A DNA stretch of 64,000 nt from the NCBI GenBank assembly GCA_015061035.1, contig SUXK01000001.1, positions 248,001-312,000 of the forward strand, in the 5' to 3' direction. The notes under the pieces were generated by a model that was given only the letters and a program-made list of their open reading frames with translations, had not been told where the DNA came from and searched no databases. This stretch comes from Bacteroidales bacterium. Lineage in GTDB: Bacteria; Bacteroidota; Bacteroidia; Bacteroidales; G3-4614. The number at the start of each line of letters is the position of its first letter. Position 1 is the stretch's first letter. The position numbers and the translations under genes are program-made. Positions 35,110 through 43,649 of the stretch are shown here, one piece after another.

Positions 35110-38100
35110 ATGAAGATCAAAAGTTTAATATCATTACTGCTTTTTGCTACAATAAGTTTGAATATTTCAGCAGAGCAAAAAAGTGATGTAGAGAAATACT
35201 ATACACCGTATATTCTTGATTATCTGCCATCGGGTTCTCCTGCATGGATGGCAAAACTTGCAAAACCACAGGGACTGAACTATTATGCAATGCTTGATAG
35301 TTTTACACTCTATTTACGTAATAATCCCGATGCTCGAAAAAAAACGCCCCAAACAAAGCAGGTGGTAAATCACTTCCGCCGTTTTCAGGATGCGTATGTA
35401 AACTTTGTTGATAAAGAGGGAATAATCAGATTGCCCAAAGTAGAGCAATACCGAAAAGAGATAGCAGATATAAATAGAATTGTCTCACGAGACAACTTGT
35501 TAAAATCAACATCAGATGAGAAACAATCTGGCGACAAATGGAAGGTAATATCACCATTCATAACATATGATATTGAAACAAAAGAGATCTCTCCAGCACA
35601 AACAAATATTCAACGCTTAGCGGCATCACGTTCAAATCCCAATATCCTTTATTGTGGTTCAGAAACAGGATTGATATTCAAAACAATTGATAAAGGCAAA
35701 AATTGGATTCCATGTAATGGTGGCGAGTGGTTATCGGGCGAGATAACAGCAGTAGATATAAGTCACTCAGATCCAAATAAAGTTGTTGTTGGAGCGGGAG
35801 GAGCATTTTGGAAAACAACCGATGGTGGTGTAGTTTGGAGCAACATAACACCCGATCCAAATAATTATAGCCGTTCAAGTGTGATACAATTCAATCCTGC
35901 CAATGATAATATAATTTTGGCAGGGACACGAACAAATCTATATCGTTCAACTGACGGTGGAAATTCGTGGAGTCTTGTATTAAATGGAATGGCATTTGAT
36001 GTGAAGCACTCACTTCAGAATTCCAATATATGCTATGCTGCTGTAAAGCAAAACAGTACAGTAGTATTCTACAAAAGTAGTGATGCTGGAGCAAGTTGGA
36101 CTCAATTAACGGTTACAGACAAACCGTTAATAAGCGCTCGTATAGGATTAAGCGAAGCACCAACAGGAGCCGATTATGTATATCTTTGGGCTTGCCGTAT
36201 TGATAGTTATACACAATACGATGAACTATATTTAAGTGGTTCACCTCTAATATTCAAGAGTACCGATGCGGGAATGTCATTTGTTGAATACGATCCAGTT
36301 AGTCAAATGGAGGCTGCCGATAAACATGGAGGACAAGGATACTACGATATGGTGTGTGTAGCATCGGCAACCGATCCCGAAACAGTTCTATTTGGAATAA
36401 TACAACTATATCGGTCAACAGATGGCGGAAAAACTATTGAGAATATTGGAGGGTATTACGGAAATCCAAATAAGGCAAACTTTGATTTGCACTGCGACCA
36501 ACAATCTATCCAAACAAATGGAGCAGGAGATACTTGGTTGTCAACTGACGGAGGAATAATATATAGTAACGACTTTTTTGAGTGGCATGCCGAAGGTCGT
36601 TTTAATGGCATATACGCATCTGAAATGTGGGGATTTGATCAGGGCTGGAATGAAGATGTTATGGTTGGCGGGAGAAACCACAATGGAAATATGTCTCAAA
36701 TGGATCAATACAATGGAGTAACCATATCAATGCGAGGTTCAGAGAGAGCAACAGGATATGTATTCCTCTCTAATCCAAGAAAAGTTTTTTACTCTGATGC
36801 AAGTGGCGCTGTTATACTTCCTGAAGATTGGAATGACAATTTTGAAACACTATACGAATTTTGGATATATCCCAAAGAGTCTGCACAGCATGGAATAGGA
36901 TTTGAATTTGATCCTCGATATGCAGGATGTTTTTATGTAGTAAAAAGTTCTTCATTTTGGGAAGAAGAATATAAAGTATTATGGAGAACAACCAATGATG
37001 GACTTTCTTTTTCAGAGGTATATACATTTGATGAGCCAATAAGTTCGGTTACCATATCACGTTCTAATCCCGATAAAATAGTTGTTGGAACACATGGCTG
37101 TATGTATTTCTCAACAGATATGGGTAATACCTTTAAAAAATATGACTTACCCGAAGAGATGACATATACCATAAACTACAAAGTAGCAATACATCCTAAA
37201 AATGAGAATGAGATATGGGTAAGTGACAATAATCCTGGAGGAATGTGGGTTACCAAGGATAATGGTGTAACGTGGGAAAAGTATGATGAAGGGCTTACCT
37301 TTGCCTCTTGGGATAATACCATAGCAACACATCAGATAGGCCGATTCTTCCTTACAGGAAATGAGAAGAATGCGGTATATGCAGTTGCCTTTACTATGGG
37401 ATACTTGAACGAAAGATATACCACACCACGAGGAAGGCTTATATATCGGGATGATACCACCAATGGCTGGATTGATTTACACGAAGGATTACCTAAGGTA
37501 ATGGTTTTAAATCGCTTGTTACCATTCTACAAAGAGGGAGTTGTACGATTAGCAACCAATAATGGTATATGGGAGAGAGATTTAGTTGATAAAGATTTTG
37601 CTCCAATTGCACAACCACTGTTACTAAATGTAGGATCGGGAGATAATACCTCATCAACATATCCGCAAGAGATACAACTTGAGAGTTATAGTATAGTAAA
37701 TCAAACCAACGCCGAGTGGAAATGGGATATATACCCAGAGCCTCTGTATATAAGTTCAAAAACAGAGCGTAATCCCATAATGCGAATAGAACCTGATCAA
37801 ACTTACGATATATCACTAACAGTAACCACAGCCGAAGGAACTGATACAAAAACAATTAAATCTATGATAAAAGGTTCAAAACCAGTCCCTGAAGGAAGCG
37901 GAACAGAGGATGCGTATATTGCCTCTCATGATTTGAAACTAATATCAGGCAATAGTGTTGATAGAGGAGAAGAGTTTATATTCCAGTTGAACAATATTGA
38001 AAAAATTAATATTGAGATATATTCTTCAAACGGAAAGATGATGGCTGCCAAAACAGGTTCATCAACAATAAATATTCCAACAACAATGTTCTCAGCGGGA

Positions 38101-38169
38101 GTATATTACTATATGGCCGTAGATAATAAAGGATATAAATACACAGGAAAACTAATTGTAAAAAATTAG
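35110..38169 (+). CDS. Second T9SS-exported beta-propeller protein, paralogue of the preceding gene
   Basis: 1019 residues with the same architecture: signal peptide 1-21 (SLNISA-EQ), the same N-terminal region (YTPYILDYLPSGSPAWMAKLAKPQGLNYYAML), BNR/VPS10 blades (IFKTIDKGKNWIPC, FWKTTDGGVVWSN, LYRSTDGGNSWSL, IFKSTDAGMSF, LYRSTDGGKTIEN, WRTTNDGLSF, WVTKDNGVTWEKY), a PKD-like segment (about 855-920) and a type A sorting domain ending YYMAVDNKGYKYTGKLIVKN. It clearly arose by duplication with the first copy. 16 bp before the TonB-dependent receptor, so the three genes are one transcription unit. Confidence 0.86.
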   Translation: MKIKSLISLLLFATISLNISAEQKSDVEKYYTPYILDYLPSGSPAWMAKLAKPQGLNYYAMLDSFTLYLRNNPDARKKTPQTKQVVNHFRRFQDAYVNFVDKEGIIRLPKVEQYRKEIADINRIVSRDNLLKSTSDEKQSGDKWKVISPFITYDIETKEISPAQTNIQRLAASRSNPNILYCGSETGLIFKTIDKGKNWIPCNGGEWLSGEITAVDISHSDPNKVVVGAGGAFWKTTDGGVVWSNITPDPNNYSRSSVIQFNPANDNIILAGTRTNLYRSTDGGNSWSLVLNGMAFDVKHSLQNSNICYAAVKQNSTVVFYKSSDAGASWTQLTVTDKPLISARIGLSEAPTGADYVYLWACRIDSYTQYDELYLSGSPLIFKSTDAGMSFVEYDPVSQMEAADKHGGQGYYDMVCVASATDPETVLFGIIQLYRSTDGGKTIENIGGYYGNPNKANFDLHCDQQSIQTNGAGDTWLSTDGGIIYSNDFFEWHAEGRFNGIYASEMWGFDQGWNEDVMVGGRNHNGNMSQMDQYNGVTISMRGSERATGYVFLSNPRKVFYSDASGAVILPEDWNDNFETLYEFWIYPKESAQHGIGFEFDPRYAGCFYVVKSSSFWEEEYKVLWRTTNDGLSFSEVYTFDEPISSVTISRSNPDKIVVGTHGCMYFSTDMGNTFKKYDLPEEMTYTINYKVAIHPKNENEIWVSDNNPGGMWVTKDNGVTWEKYDEGLTFASWDNTIATHQIGRFFLTGNEKNAVYAVAFTMGYLNERYTTPRGRLIYRDDTTNGWIDLHEGLPKVMVLNRLLPFYKEGVVRLATNNGIWERDLVDKDFAPIAQPLLLNVGSGDNTSSTYPQEIQLESYSIVNQTNAEWKWDIYPEPLYISSKTERNPIMRIEPDQTYDISLTVTTAEGTDTKTIKSMIKGSKPVPEGSGTEDAYIASHDLKLISGNSVDRGEEFIFQLNNIEKINIEIYSSNGKMMAAKTGSSTINIPTTMFSAGVYYYMAVDNKGYKYTGKLIVKN

Positions 38170-38185
38170 ACCTTCTCATATACAG

Positions 38186-40408
38186 ATGAAAATAGGAAAA
38201 AAAAATATAGTATTACTTCTATTAGCCTTTTTAATAAATATACCATTGTGGGCTGACACTTTTGAAGATGGAGTAAACCTTGACGAGATAGTAGTTGCAG
38301 GTAGTCGTTGGACACAAAACAGAGACTTGCAACCTATAAAAATCTCACGTCTCGGTTTTGAGGAGAGTAACCAGTACAATCCTCAAACTGCAGCCGACCT
38401 TCTAAATATTTCTGGCGAGGTCTTTATACAAAAGAGCCAATATGGAGGAGGAAGCCCAATGATACGCGGATTTGCAACAAACAGACTTTTGTATTCAGTT
38501 GATGGCGTTAGAATGAATACAGCAATATATCGAGCAGGAAACATTCAAAATGTAATCTCACTCGATCCCTTTGCAATAGGCTCCTCCGAGATACTTTTTG
38601 GACCAGGAGCAGTAGGATACGGAAGTGATGCAATAGGAGGAGTAATGATTTTTAATACCCTAAAAACAAAACTCTCCGTAGCAGATACCCCCCTTGTATA
38701 TGGTTCCGCAACATTGAGAACAGCAACAGCCTCAACCGAGTTTACAGGACATGCTCACGTTGGTGTAGGATTTAAAAAGTGGGGATTTGTAACAAGTTTT
38801 ACTTACTCAAATTTTAATGATCTTAAACAAGGAACTCATGGTCCCGAAGATTATATAAAGCAATATAATGTGCAACCCAACTATGTAGCAGGAGAGGGGG
38901 TGAACGATATAGTAACACTCAATAGCGACAAGAGAAAACAGACACCAAGTGGATATAATCAATTCAATGTAATGCAAAAGTTGCGATATACCCCAGCAGA
39001 GAATTGGAATTTGGAGTATGCTTTTCATTATAGCGAAACATCAGACTATGCACGTTATGACCGTCATCTACGTATGCGAAACGGGCAACCTCGTTATGCT
39101 GAGTGGAACTATGGTCCACAAAAGTGGATGATGAACCAATTGGTGATAGAGAATATTCGTAAAACAGTAATGTACGACTCGTTGAAAGTTAATGCAGCCT
39201 TTCAAATATTTGAGGAGAGTAGAATAAGTAGAGATCTGAACAAACCCACTCGTGAAACGCAAAGCGAGAGAGTAGATGCGTGGAGTGCAACTATCGATTT
39301 TCGTAAGCAGATACTATCCAGCCTATCGTTGTTTTATGGAGCAGAGTATATTCAAAATAATGTAAAATCAACAGGAGAGGGATTAAATGTAGTAACAAAC
39401 GAAACATCTGTAATAGCATCACGATACCCAACAGCAAGGTGGTATAGTGCAGGAGTATATGCACAAACCGAGTGGCAAGCAACAAGAACGTTGAATCTTG
39501 AAGCAGGAGTAAGATATAACCACTATCTCATAAACTCCGATTTTTCAACCGCAGGATACGAAGTACCATTTGACGTTCATCAAAAATCTGATGCAGGAAG
39601 TGTTAGTGCAAACGTAGGACTAAATTGGAGACCAAAATATGGTTGGTTAATGCGATTAAACTATGCGCGAGGATTTAGAGCTCCCAACGTTGATGATATG
39701 GGAAAACTCTTTGATAGCGTAGATGGGTATATAACCGTACCAAATCCCAATTTAAAACCTGAGTATGCCGATAATGTTGAATTGGGATTGGCTAAAAAGT
39801 TTGGTAGGTATTTACAGATAGATATAACAGGGTATTATACCCATTTAAACAATGCAATAGTTCGTCGTAATTCAACATTCAACGGACAAGAAACAATGAC
39901 CTATCAAGGCGAAGAGTGCAGAGTACAATCACTTCAAAATGCAGCAGTAGCAAATGTATGGGGTATTCAGGCTGGAGTAAGTGCCGAGTTTGCAAAGTGG
40001 TTCTATTTTAATACACGCCTCAACTATCAGAAGGGAAGAGAGGAGATGGATAATGGAGAGAAATCACCCTCACGCCATGCCGCACCATTCTTTGGGAAAG
40101 CAGCATTAGGATTTAAGCACAACAAAGCCACAGTTGAGGTATATACACAATTTCAGGCTGAATGCAGTGCCGAGAATATGCCCGAAGAGGAGAAAGAGAA
40201 AACAGAGATATATGCTCTTGATGAAAACGGAAATGCATACTCACCAGCGTGGATAACCCTCAATCTAAGAGCATCATATAACGTATATAAAGGGCTATAT
40301 CTGAATGCAACCCTTGAGAATATAACAGACTCTCGCTATCGCCCATATAGTAGTGGAATAAGTGCAGCGGGGCGAAACTTTACCATAAGTGCAACATATA
40401 GTTTTTAA
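38186..40408 (+). CDS. TonB-dependent outer-membrane receptor, HmuR/hemoglobin-receptor-like
   Basis: 740 residues. Signal peptide 1-23 (PLWA-DT). There is no carboxypeptidase-like N-terminal domain, so it is not SusC. The plug domain (about 30-150) contains NLDEIVVAGSRW (TonB box region), GGGSPMIRGFATNRLLYSVDGVRMN and GSDAIGGVMIFNT. The beta-barrel has NYARGFRAPNVDDMGKLFD and ends in phenylalanine (FTISATYSF), the outer-membrane sorting signal. The plug motifs resemble heme, transferrin and lactoferrin receptors. Co-transcribed with the two T9SS propellers, suggesting surface capture and uptake of a shared ligand; the ligand is not known. Confidence 0.9.
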   Translation: MKIGKKNIVLLLLAFLINIPLWADTFEDGVNLDEIVVAGSRWTQNRDLQPIKISRLGFEESNQYNPQTAADLLNISGEVFIQKSQYGGGSPMIRGFATNRLLYSVDGVRMNTAIYRAGNIQNVISLDPFAIGSSEILFGPGAVGYGSDAIGGVMIFNTLKTKLSVADTPLVYGSATLRTATASTEFTGHAHVGVGFKKWGFVTSFTYSNFNDLKQGTHGPEDYIKQYNVQPNYVAGEGVNDIVTLNSDKRKQTPSGYNQFNVMQKLRYTPAENWNLEYAFHYSETSDYARYDRHLRMRNGQPRYAEWNYGPQKWMMNQLVIENIRKTVMYDSLKVNAAFQIFEESRISRDLNKPTRETQSERVDAWSATIDFRKQILSSLSLFYGAEYIQNNVKSTGEGLNVVTNETSVIASRYPTARWYSAGVYAQTEWQATRTLNLEAGVRYNHYLINSDFSTAGYEVPFDVHQKSDAGSVSANVGLNWRPKYGWLMRLNYARGFRAPNVDDMGKLFDSVDGYITVPNPNLKPEYADNVELGLAKKFGRYLQIDITGYYTHLNNAIVRRNSTFNGQETMTYQGEECRVQSLQNAAVANVWGIQAGVSAEFAKWFYFNTRLNYQKGREEMDNGEKSPSRHAAPFFGKAALGFKHNKATVEVYTQFQAECSAENMPEEEKEKTEIYALDENGNAYSPAWITLNLRASYNVYKGLYLNATLENITDSRYRPYSSGISAAGRNFTISATYSF

Positions 40409-40493
40409 AGGTAATAATATTCTCAATAGAACTATTCTATACTTCCTGAATTATATTTATAATTGTACATTTTTATATAATAAAAAATTATAT

Positions 40494-40501
40494 TACCTTT
40501 G
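40494..40501 (+). promoter_or_regulatory. -7 element of spt
   Basis: TACCTTTG, exact TAnnTTTG, 57 bases before the ATG. No good TTTG at the usual distance. Confidence 0.5.
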
Positions 40502-40557
40502 CTTGGTCAAAGAGATAAAACATCTTTGATGTCGATTTATATTAAAACATTCTGAAT

Positions 40558-41745
40558 ATGAAGTTGTTACAACAAAAGTTAGCAAAGTATGATGCTCCTC
40601 AAAAAGCGAAAGCATTAGGAGTATATCCCTATTTTAGAGCAATAGAGAGTGATCAAGACACAGAGGTTATTATAAATGGGAAGAAAGTTTTAATGTTTGG
40701 TTCAAACAGTTATTTAGGTTTAACCAATCACCCAAAAATCAAAGAGGCAGCCATTGAGGCAACAAAAAAATACGGAACAGGATGTGCCGGGTCTCGTTTC
40801 TTGAACGGAACACTTGATATACACACTCAATTGGAGAAGCGCTTGGCAGAGTTTGTAGGAAAAGAGGAGGCTATAATCTATTCAACAGGATTTCAAGTAA
40901 ACCTTGGAGTAGTATCATGCTTAACAGGAAGAGCAGACTATATTATTTGGGATGAGTTAGATCACGCATCAATCATTGAAGGACGCCGTTTGGCATTTTC
41001 AACACAACTAAAATACAAACACAACGATATGGAGTCTTTGGAGAAAGTGTTAAAATCACTACCCGAAGACAAAGTGAAATTGATTGTAACAGACGGAGTA
41101 TTTAGTATGGAGGGAGATGTAGCAAATCTACCCGAAATAGTAAGATTGGCAGAGAAATACAACGCTGCAACATACGTTGATGAGGCACATGGTATTGGAG
41201 TATTCGGACGCAATGGACGCGGAACATGCGATCACTTTGGAGTAACAAAGGATGTAGATTTGATAATGGGAACATTCTCAAAATCATTTGCATCATTAGG
41301 CGGATTTATAGCAACCGATGCCGTAACAGCAAACTATTTGCGTCACAACTCACGTTCATATATATTCAGTGCAAGTATCACACCAGCATCAACAGCAGCA
41401 GCAAATGCAGCACTTGATATAATGTTGAGCGAGCCAGAGCGTATTGAGAATCTATGGGAGATTACAAACTATGCCTTAGAGGGATTCCGTAATATGGGCT
41501 GTGAGATAGGAAACACATCAACACCAATCATACCATTGTATATTCGCGACAACAACAAAACATTTATGATAACACGCGAGTTGTTCGATGAAGGATTGTT
41601 TGTAAACCCAGTAGTATCACCAGCAGTACCAAGTCAAGACACATTAATCCGATTCTCATTAATGGCAACACACACCAAAGAGCAATTAGATTATGCTTTT
41701 GACAAAATAGAGAAGGTATTCAAGAAATACGAAGTAATAAAATAA
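40558..41745 (+). CDS. spt: Serine palmitoyltransferase (alpha-oxoamine synthase family)
   Basis: PLP-dependent condensation of serine with a long-chain acyl-CoA to a 3-keto sphinganine, the first step of Bacteroidales sphingolipid synthesis. 395 residues. PLP lysine K242 in GTFSKSFASLGGF; DEAH at 208-211; the DELDHASIIEG segment at 132-142; GSNSYLGLTNHP near the start. The long N-terminus starting MKLLQQKLAKYDAPQKAKALGVYPYFR favours SPT over 2-amino-3-ketobutyrate CoA ligase or BioF. The TAA stop is followed directly by GTTGTTAGTTGTCAG, as in the stop-codon repeats. Confidence 0.9.
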   Translation: MKLLQQKLAKYDAPQKAKALGVYPYFRAIESDQDTEVIINGKKVLMFGSNSYLGLTNHPKIKEAAIEATKKYGTGCAGSRFLNGTLDIHTQLEKRLAEFVGKEEAIIYSTGFQVNLGVVSCLTGRADYIIWDELDHASIIEGRRLAFSTQLKYKHNDMESLEKVLKSLPEDKVKLIVTDGVFSMEGDVANLPEIVRLAEKYNAATYVDEAHGIGVFGRNGRGTCDHFGVTKDVDLIMGTFSKSFASLGGFIATDAVTANYLRHNSRSYIFSASITPASTAAANAALDIMLSEPERIENLWEITNYALEGFRNMGCEIGNTSTPIIPLYIRDNNKTFMITRELFDEGLFVNPVVSPAVPSQDTLIRFSLMATHTKEQLDYAFDKIEKVFKKYEVIK

Positions 41746-41776
41746 GTTGTTAGTTGTCAGACTATCATATACAAAG

Positions 41777-41807
41777 AAAGAGTTGCATTTTAAAATGCAA
41801 CTCTTTT
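41777..41807. terminator. Terminator after spt
   Basis: AAGAGTTGCATTTT (41778-41791) and its exact complement AAAATGCAACTCTT (41792-41805), then TT. Preceded by AAAG, so it can act on both strands. A sister hairpin is at 47244-47275. Confidence 0.75.
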
Positions 41808-41849
41808 TGTATTATTCTATAACTGCTAACTGATAGTTGACAACTGATA

Positions 41850-42224
41850 TTACTTCATAAAAACAAAGTAAACAGCCATAATAAGGCAGATGAAGGCGGC
41901 AAGGTGATTCCAATGCAGAGCCTCTCCCTTAAAGCAAACCGAAGCAAATACAGTAAATACTACAAGAGTAATAACCTCTTGAATAACCTTTAATTGCATA
42001 AGTGTAAACGGTCCGCCATTTCCTACAAAACCAATTCTGTTAGCAGGGATTTGGAATGAATACTCCGCTAAGGCAATACCCCATGAAAATAAGATAACAA
42101 CCCAAATAGGCCACCCTGTTGAGATATTCATATCCTGTAATTTAAGGTGTCCGTACCAAGCAAGAGTCATAAATATATTAGATATGACCAATAGCGCAAC
42201 TGTATAAAATGCTGATAAATACAT
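41850..42224 (-). CDS. DUF486 family small membrane transporter (DMT superfamily)
   Basis: 124 residues, four membrane helices, with the DUF486 marks TLAWYGHLK, WGIALAEYSFQIPANRIG, and TLMQLKVIQEVITLVVF. The family belongs to the drug/metabolite transporter fold and probably works as a dimer; no substrate is known. Between the spt terminator and ttcA; the gap to ttcA is about 80 bp and contains a two-hairpin repeat. Confidence 0.88.
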   Translation of the reverse strand: MYLSAFYTVALLVISNIFMTLAWYGHLKLQDMNISTGWPIWVVILFSWGIALAEYSFQIPANRIGFVGNGGPFTLMQLKVIQEVITLVVFTVFASVCFKGEALHWNHLAAFICLIMAVYFVFMK

Positions 42225-42264
42225 AATTATTTAAATTAGGAATTATTCTTAAAATAAAATGTTT

Positions 42265-42314
42265 CTAAAAAACTAACACTACCCGAAGGGTAACGAAGTT
42301 GACAACTAACAACT
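42265..42314 (-). repeat. Two-hairpin repeat starting at the ttcA stop codon
   Basis: Minus strand: TAG stop (42306-42308) opens TAGTTGTC, then AAC-TTC-GTT and CCC-TTC-GGG, then TAGTGTTAG. Same family as 16450 and 17745. Confidence 0.68.
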
Positions 42315-43046
42315 CTTTTTGGGCAGATAATCGGGCATAATGTTCTCCATACTCTTCCAAATACTGCTTCTTACATTAGGGTTAAGTTTTTCGAGGTCAG
42401 TAATAATCTTTTCAATATCACTCCTAAAACTACTCTTTTCGTAATGACAACTCTTCTTTTGAATAACATAGCCTTCGTTTTTTGCCAACTCTTTAATATC
42501 TCTCTCCTCAATCAAAGCAAGAGGGCGAATAATTGTAACATCAAATTTATCCATTTGCAAAAGCGGAGGCATTGATGAGATAGAGCCCTGAAAAGCCATA
42601 TTCATAATAAGAGTGGCAATAACATCATCCTTATGGTGTCCCAATGCAATACGCTTAAAACCATTCTTTTTAGCATACTCAAAAAGAGCCTTACGCCTGT
42701 ACCACGAACACAAGAAGCAAGGCGACTTGCGTTTGTCTTTAGAAAGATCAATAGATATATCCACTACATCAAACTCAACACCTAACTCTTTGCAAAACCC
42801 TCTTAAATATTCGGTGTCTGAGGCATACCCCATACCCTTGTTTCTGATATGCAGGGCAGTAACACTAAATTTTGGAGAGTGAATTTTAGAACGCATAGCA
42901 AGAAGTTGAGTGAGAGCCAACGAGTCTTTACCACCCGATAACCCAACGAGTACCTTATCACCATCAGCAATAAGGCCATAATCCTTAACACAAGTTCTTA
43001 CCAACTTATCACACTTCTTTAATAAAGAGTTGCTATTTTGTTGCAT
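42306..43046 (-). CDS. ttcA: PP-loop tRNA thiolase, TtcA family
   Basis: Adenylates and thiolates a tRNA base (2-thiocytidine 32 in the reference enzyme) using a [4Fe-4S] cluster. From the ATG at 43046 it has 246 residues. PP-loop SGGKDS (37-42), cluster cysteines C110 and C113 in PCFLCSWYRRKAL, a third cysteine in KKSCHYEKSSF, and GHHKDDVIATL. The open frame extends to a TTG at 43094, but that codon lies inside a TAAATTTG promoter element, so 43046 is preferred. The stop is the first codon of a two-hairpin repeat. Confidence 0.9.
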   Translation of the reverse strand: MQQNSNSLLKKCDKLVRTCVKDYGLIADGDKVLVGLSGGKDSLALTQLLAMRSKIHSPKFSVTALHIRNKGMGYASDTEYLRGFCKELGVEFDVVDISIDLSKDKRKSPCFLCSWYRRKALFEYAKKNGFKRIALGHHKDDVIATLIMNMAFQGSISSMPPLLQMDKFDVTIIRPLALIEERDIKELAKNEGYVIQKKSCHYEKSSFRSDIEKIITDLEKLNPNVRSSIWKSMENIMPDYLPKKSC

Positions 43047-43091
43047 TGTAAAATAGAGTGATATTGTTCTCCCTTTCGTAAATTTTGCCTG

Positions 43092-43099
43092 CAAATTTA
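43092..43099 (-). promoter_or_regulatory. -7 element of ttcA
   Basis: TAAATTTG on the minus strand, about 46 bases before the ATG at 43046; it decides against the upstream TTG start. Confidence 0.5.
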
Positions 43100-43142
43100 C
43101 TATTTTATTATTTAATAAGAGTGATAAAACTAAACTTTTACC

Positions 43143-43150
43143 TAAATTTG
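43143..43150 (+). promoter_or_regulatory. -7 element of the small membrane-protein gene
   Basis: TAAATTTG on the plus strand, 43 bases before the ATG at 43193, divergent from the ttcA element. Confidence 0.45.
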
Positions 43151-43192
43151 TGTTCTATATAGTATATAGGTATATATATCATAACAGATATT

Positions 43193-43645
43193 ATGACAAT
43201 AAAAACCCAAATATTTTCAATGCGACCTATGCAGTTTGTAAACATAATATTGCATCTGCAACTGAAACGTTACCGCTATGTAGCAATAGCCGTGGCCATA
43301 GCATTGATAGCGTTGCCCATAATAAAACTACAATATATATATGCCTCAATAATAATACTGTTTGGAACAGTACCCTTTATAATATTTCATCTCTATTTCT
43401 CGGCTCTCACTCAGATAAAGATTAGCCCATTTGCCGATAAATACCTGCTAATAGATGAAAACAAAATCATAGTGCTACCAACGGTAGGAGAGGAGAAGGA
43501 GTTTAAAAGAGAAGAAATAAAATACAGAGGATATAACAGAGGGTATTACATATTAAGTACCCCCGATAAAGGACTGCTTATGGTATCAGCCGAAGCCTTT
43601 AATACAGAAGAAGAGCGAAACAAATTTTTAGAATTATATAGTTAG
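43193..43645 (+). CDS. Small membrane protein, YcxB-like
   Basis: 150 residues with two membrane helices (about 29-46, YVAIAVAIALIALPIIKL, and 48-68, YIYASIIILFGTVPFIIF), then a soluble beta-rich tail (YLLIDENKIIVLPTVGEEKEFKREEIKYRGY...) like the YcxB-like C-terminal domain. No defined function. The stop is 4 bp before the following gene, so they are translationally coupled. Confidence 0.7.
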   Translation: MTIKTQIFSMRPMQFVNIILHLQLKRYRYVAIAVAIALIALPIIKLQYIYASIIILFGTVPFIIFHLYFSALTQIKISPFADKYLLIDENKIIVLPTVGEEKEFKREEIKYRGYNRGYYILSTPDKGLLMVSAEAFNTEEERNKFLELYS

Positions 43646-43649
43646 AAAC

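Noticed and set aside
32094-38169. Propeller proteins as sialidases
   Set aside because: The Asp-box-like blades are shared with VPS10/sortilin and photosystem-assembly folds; no sialidase arginine triad or FRIP motif was seen, so no enzymatic name is given.
43046-43094. TTG start for ttcA
   Set aside because: It lies within TAAATTTG, the probable -7 element; the ATG at 43046 is preferred.
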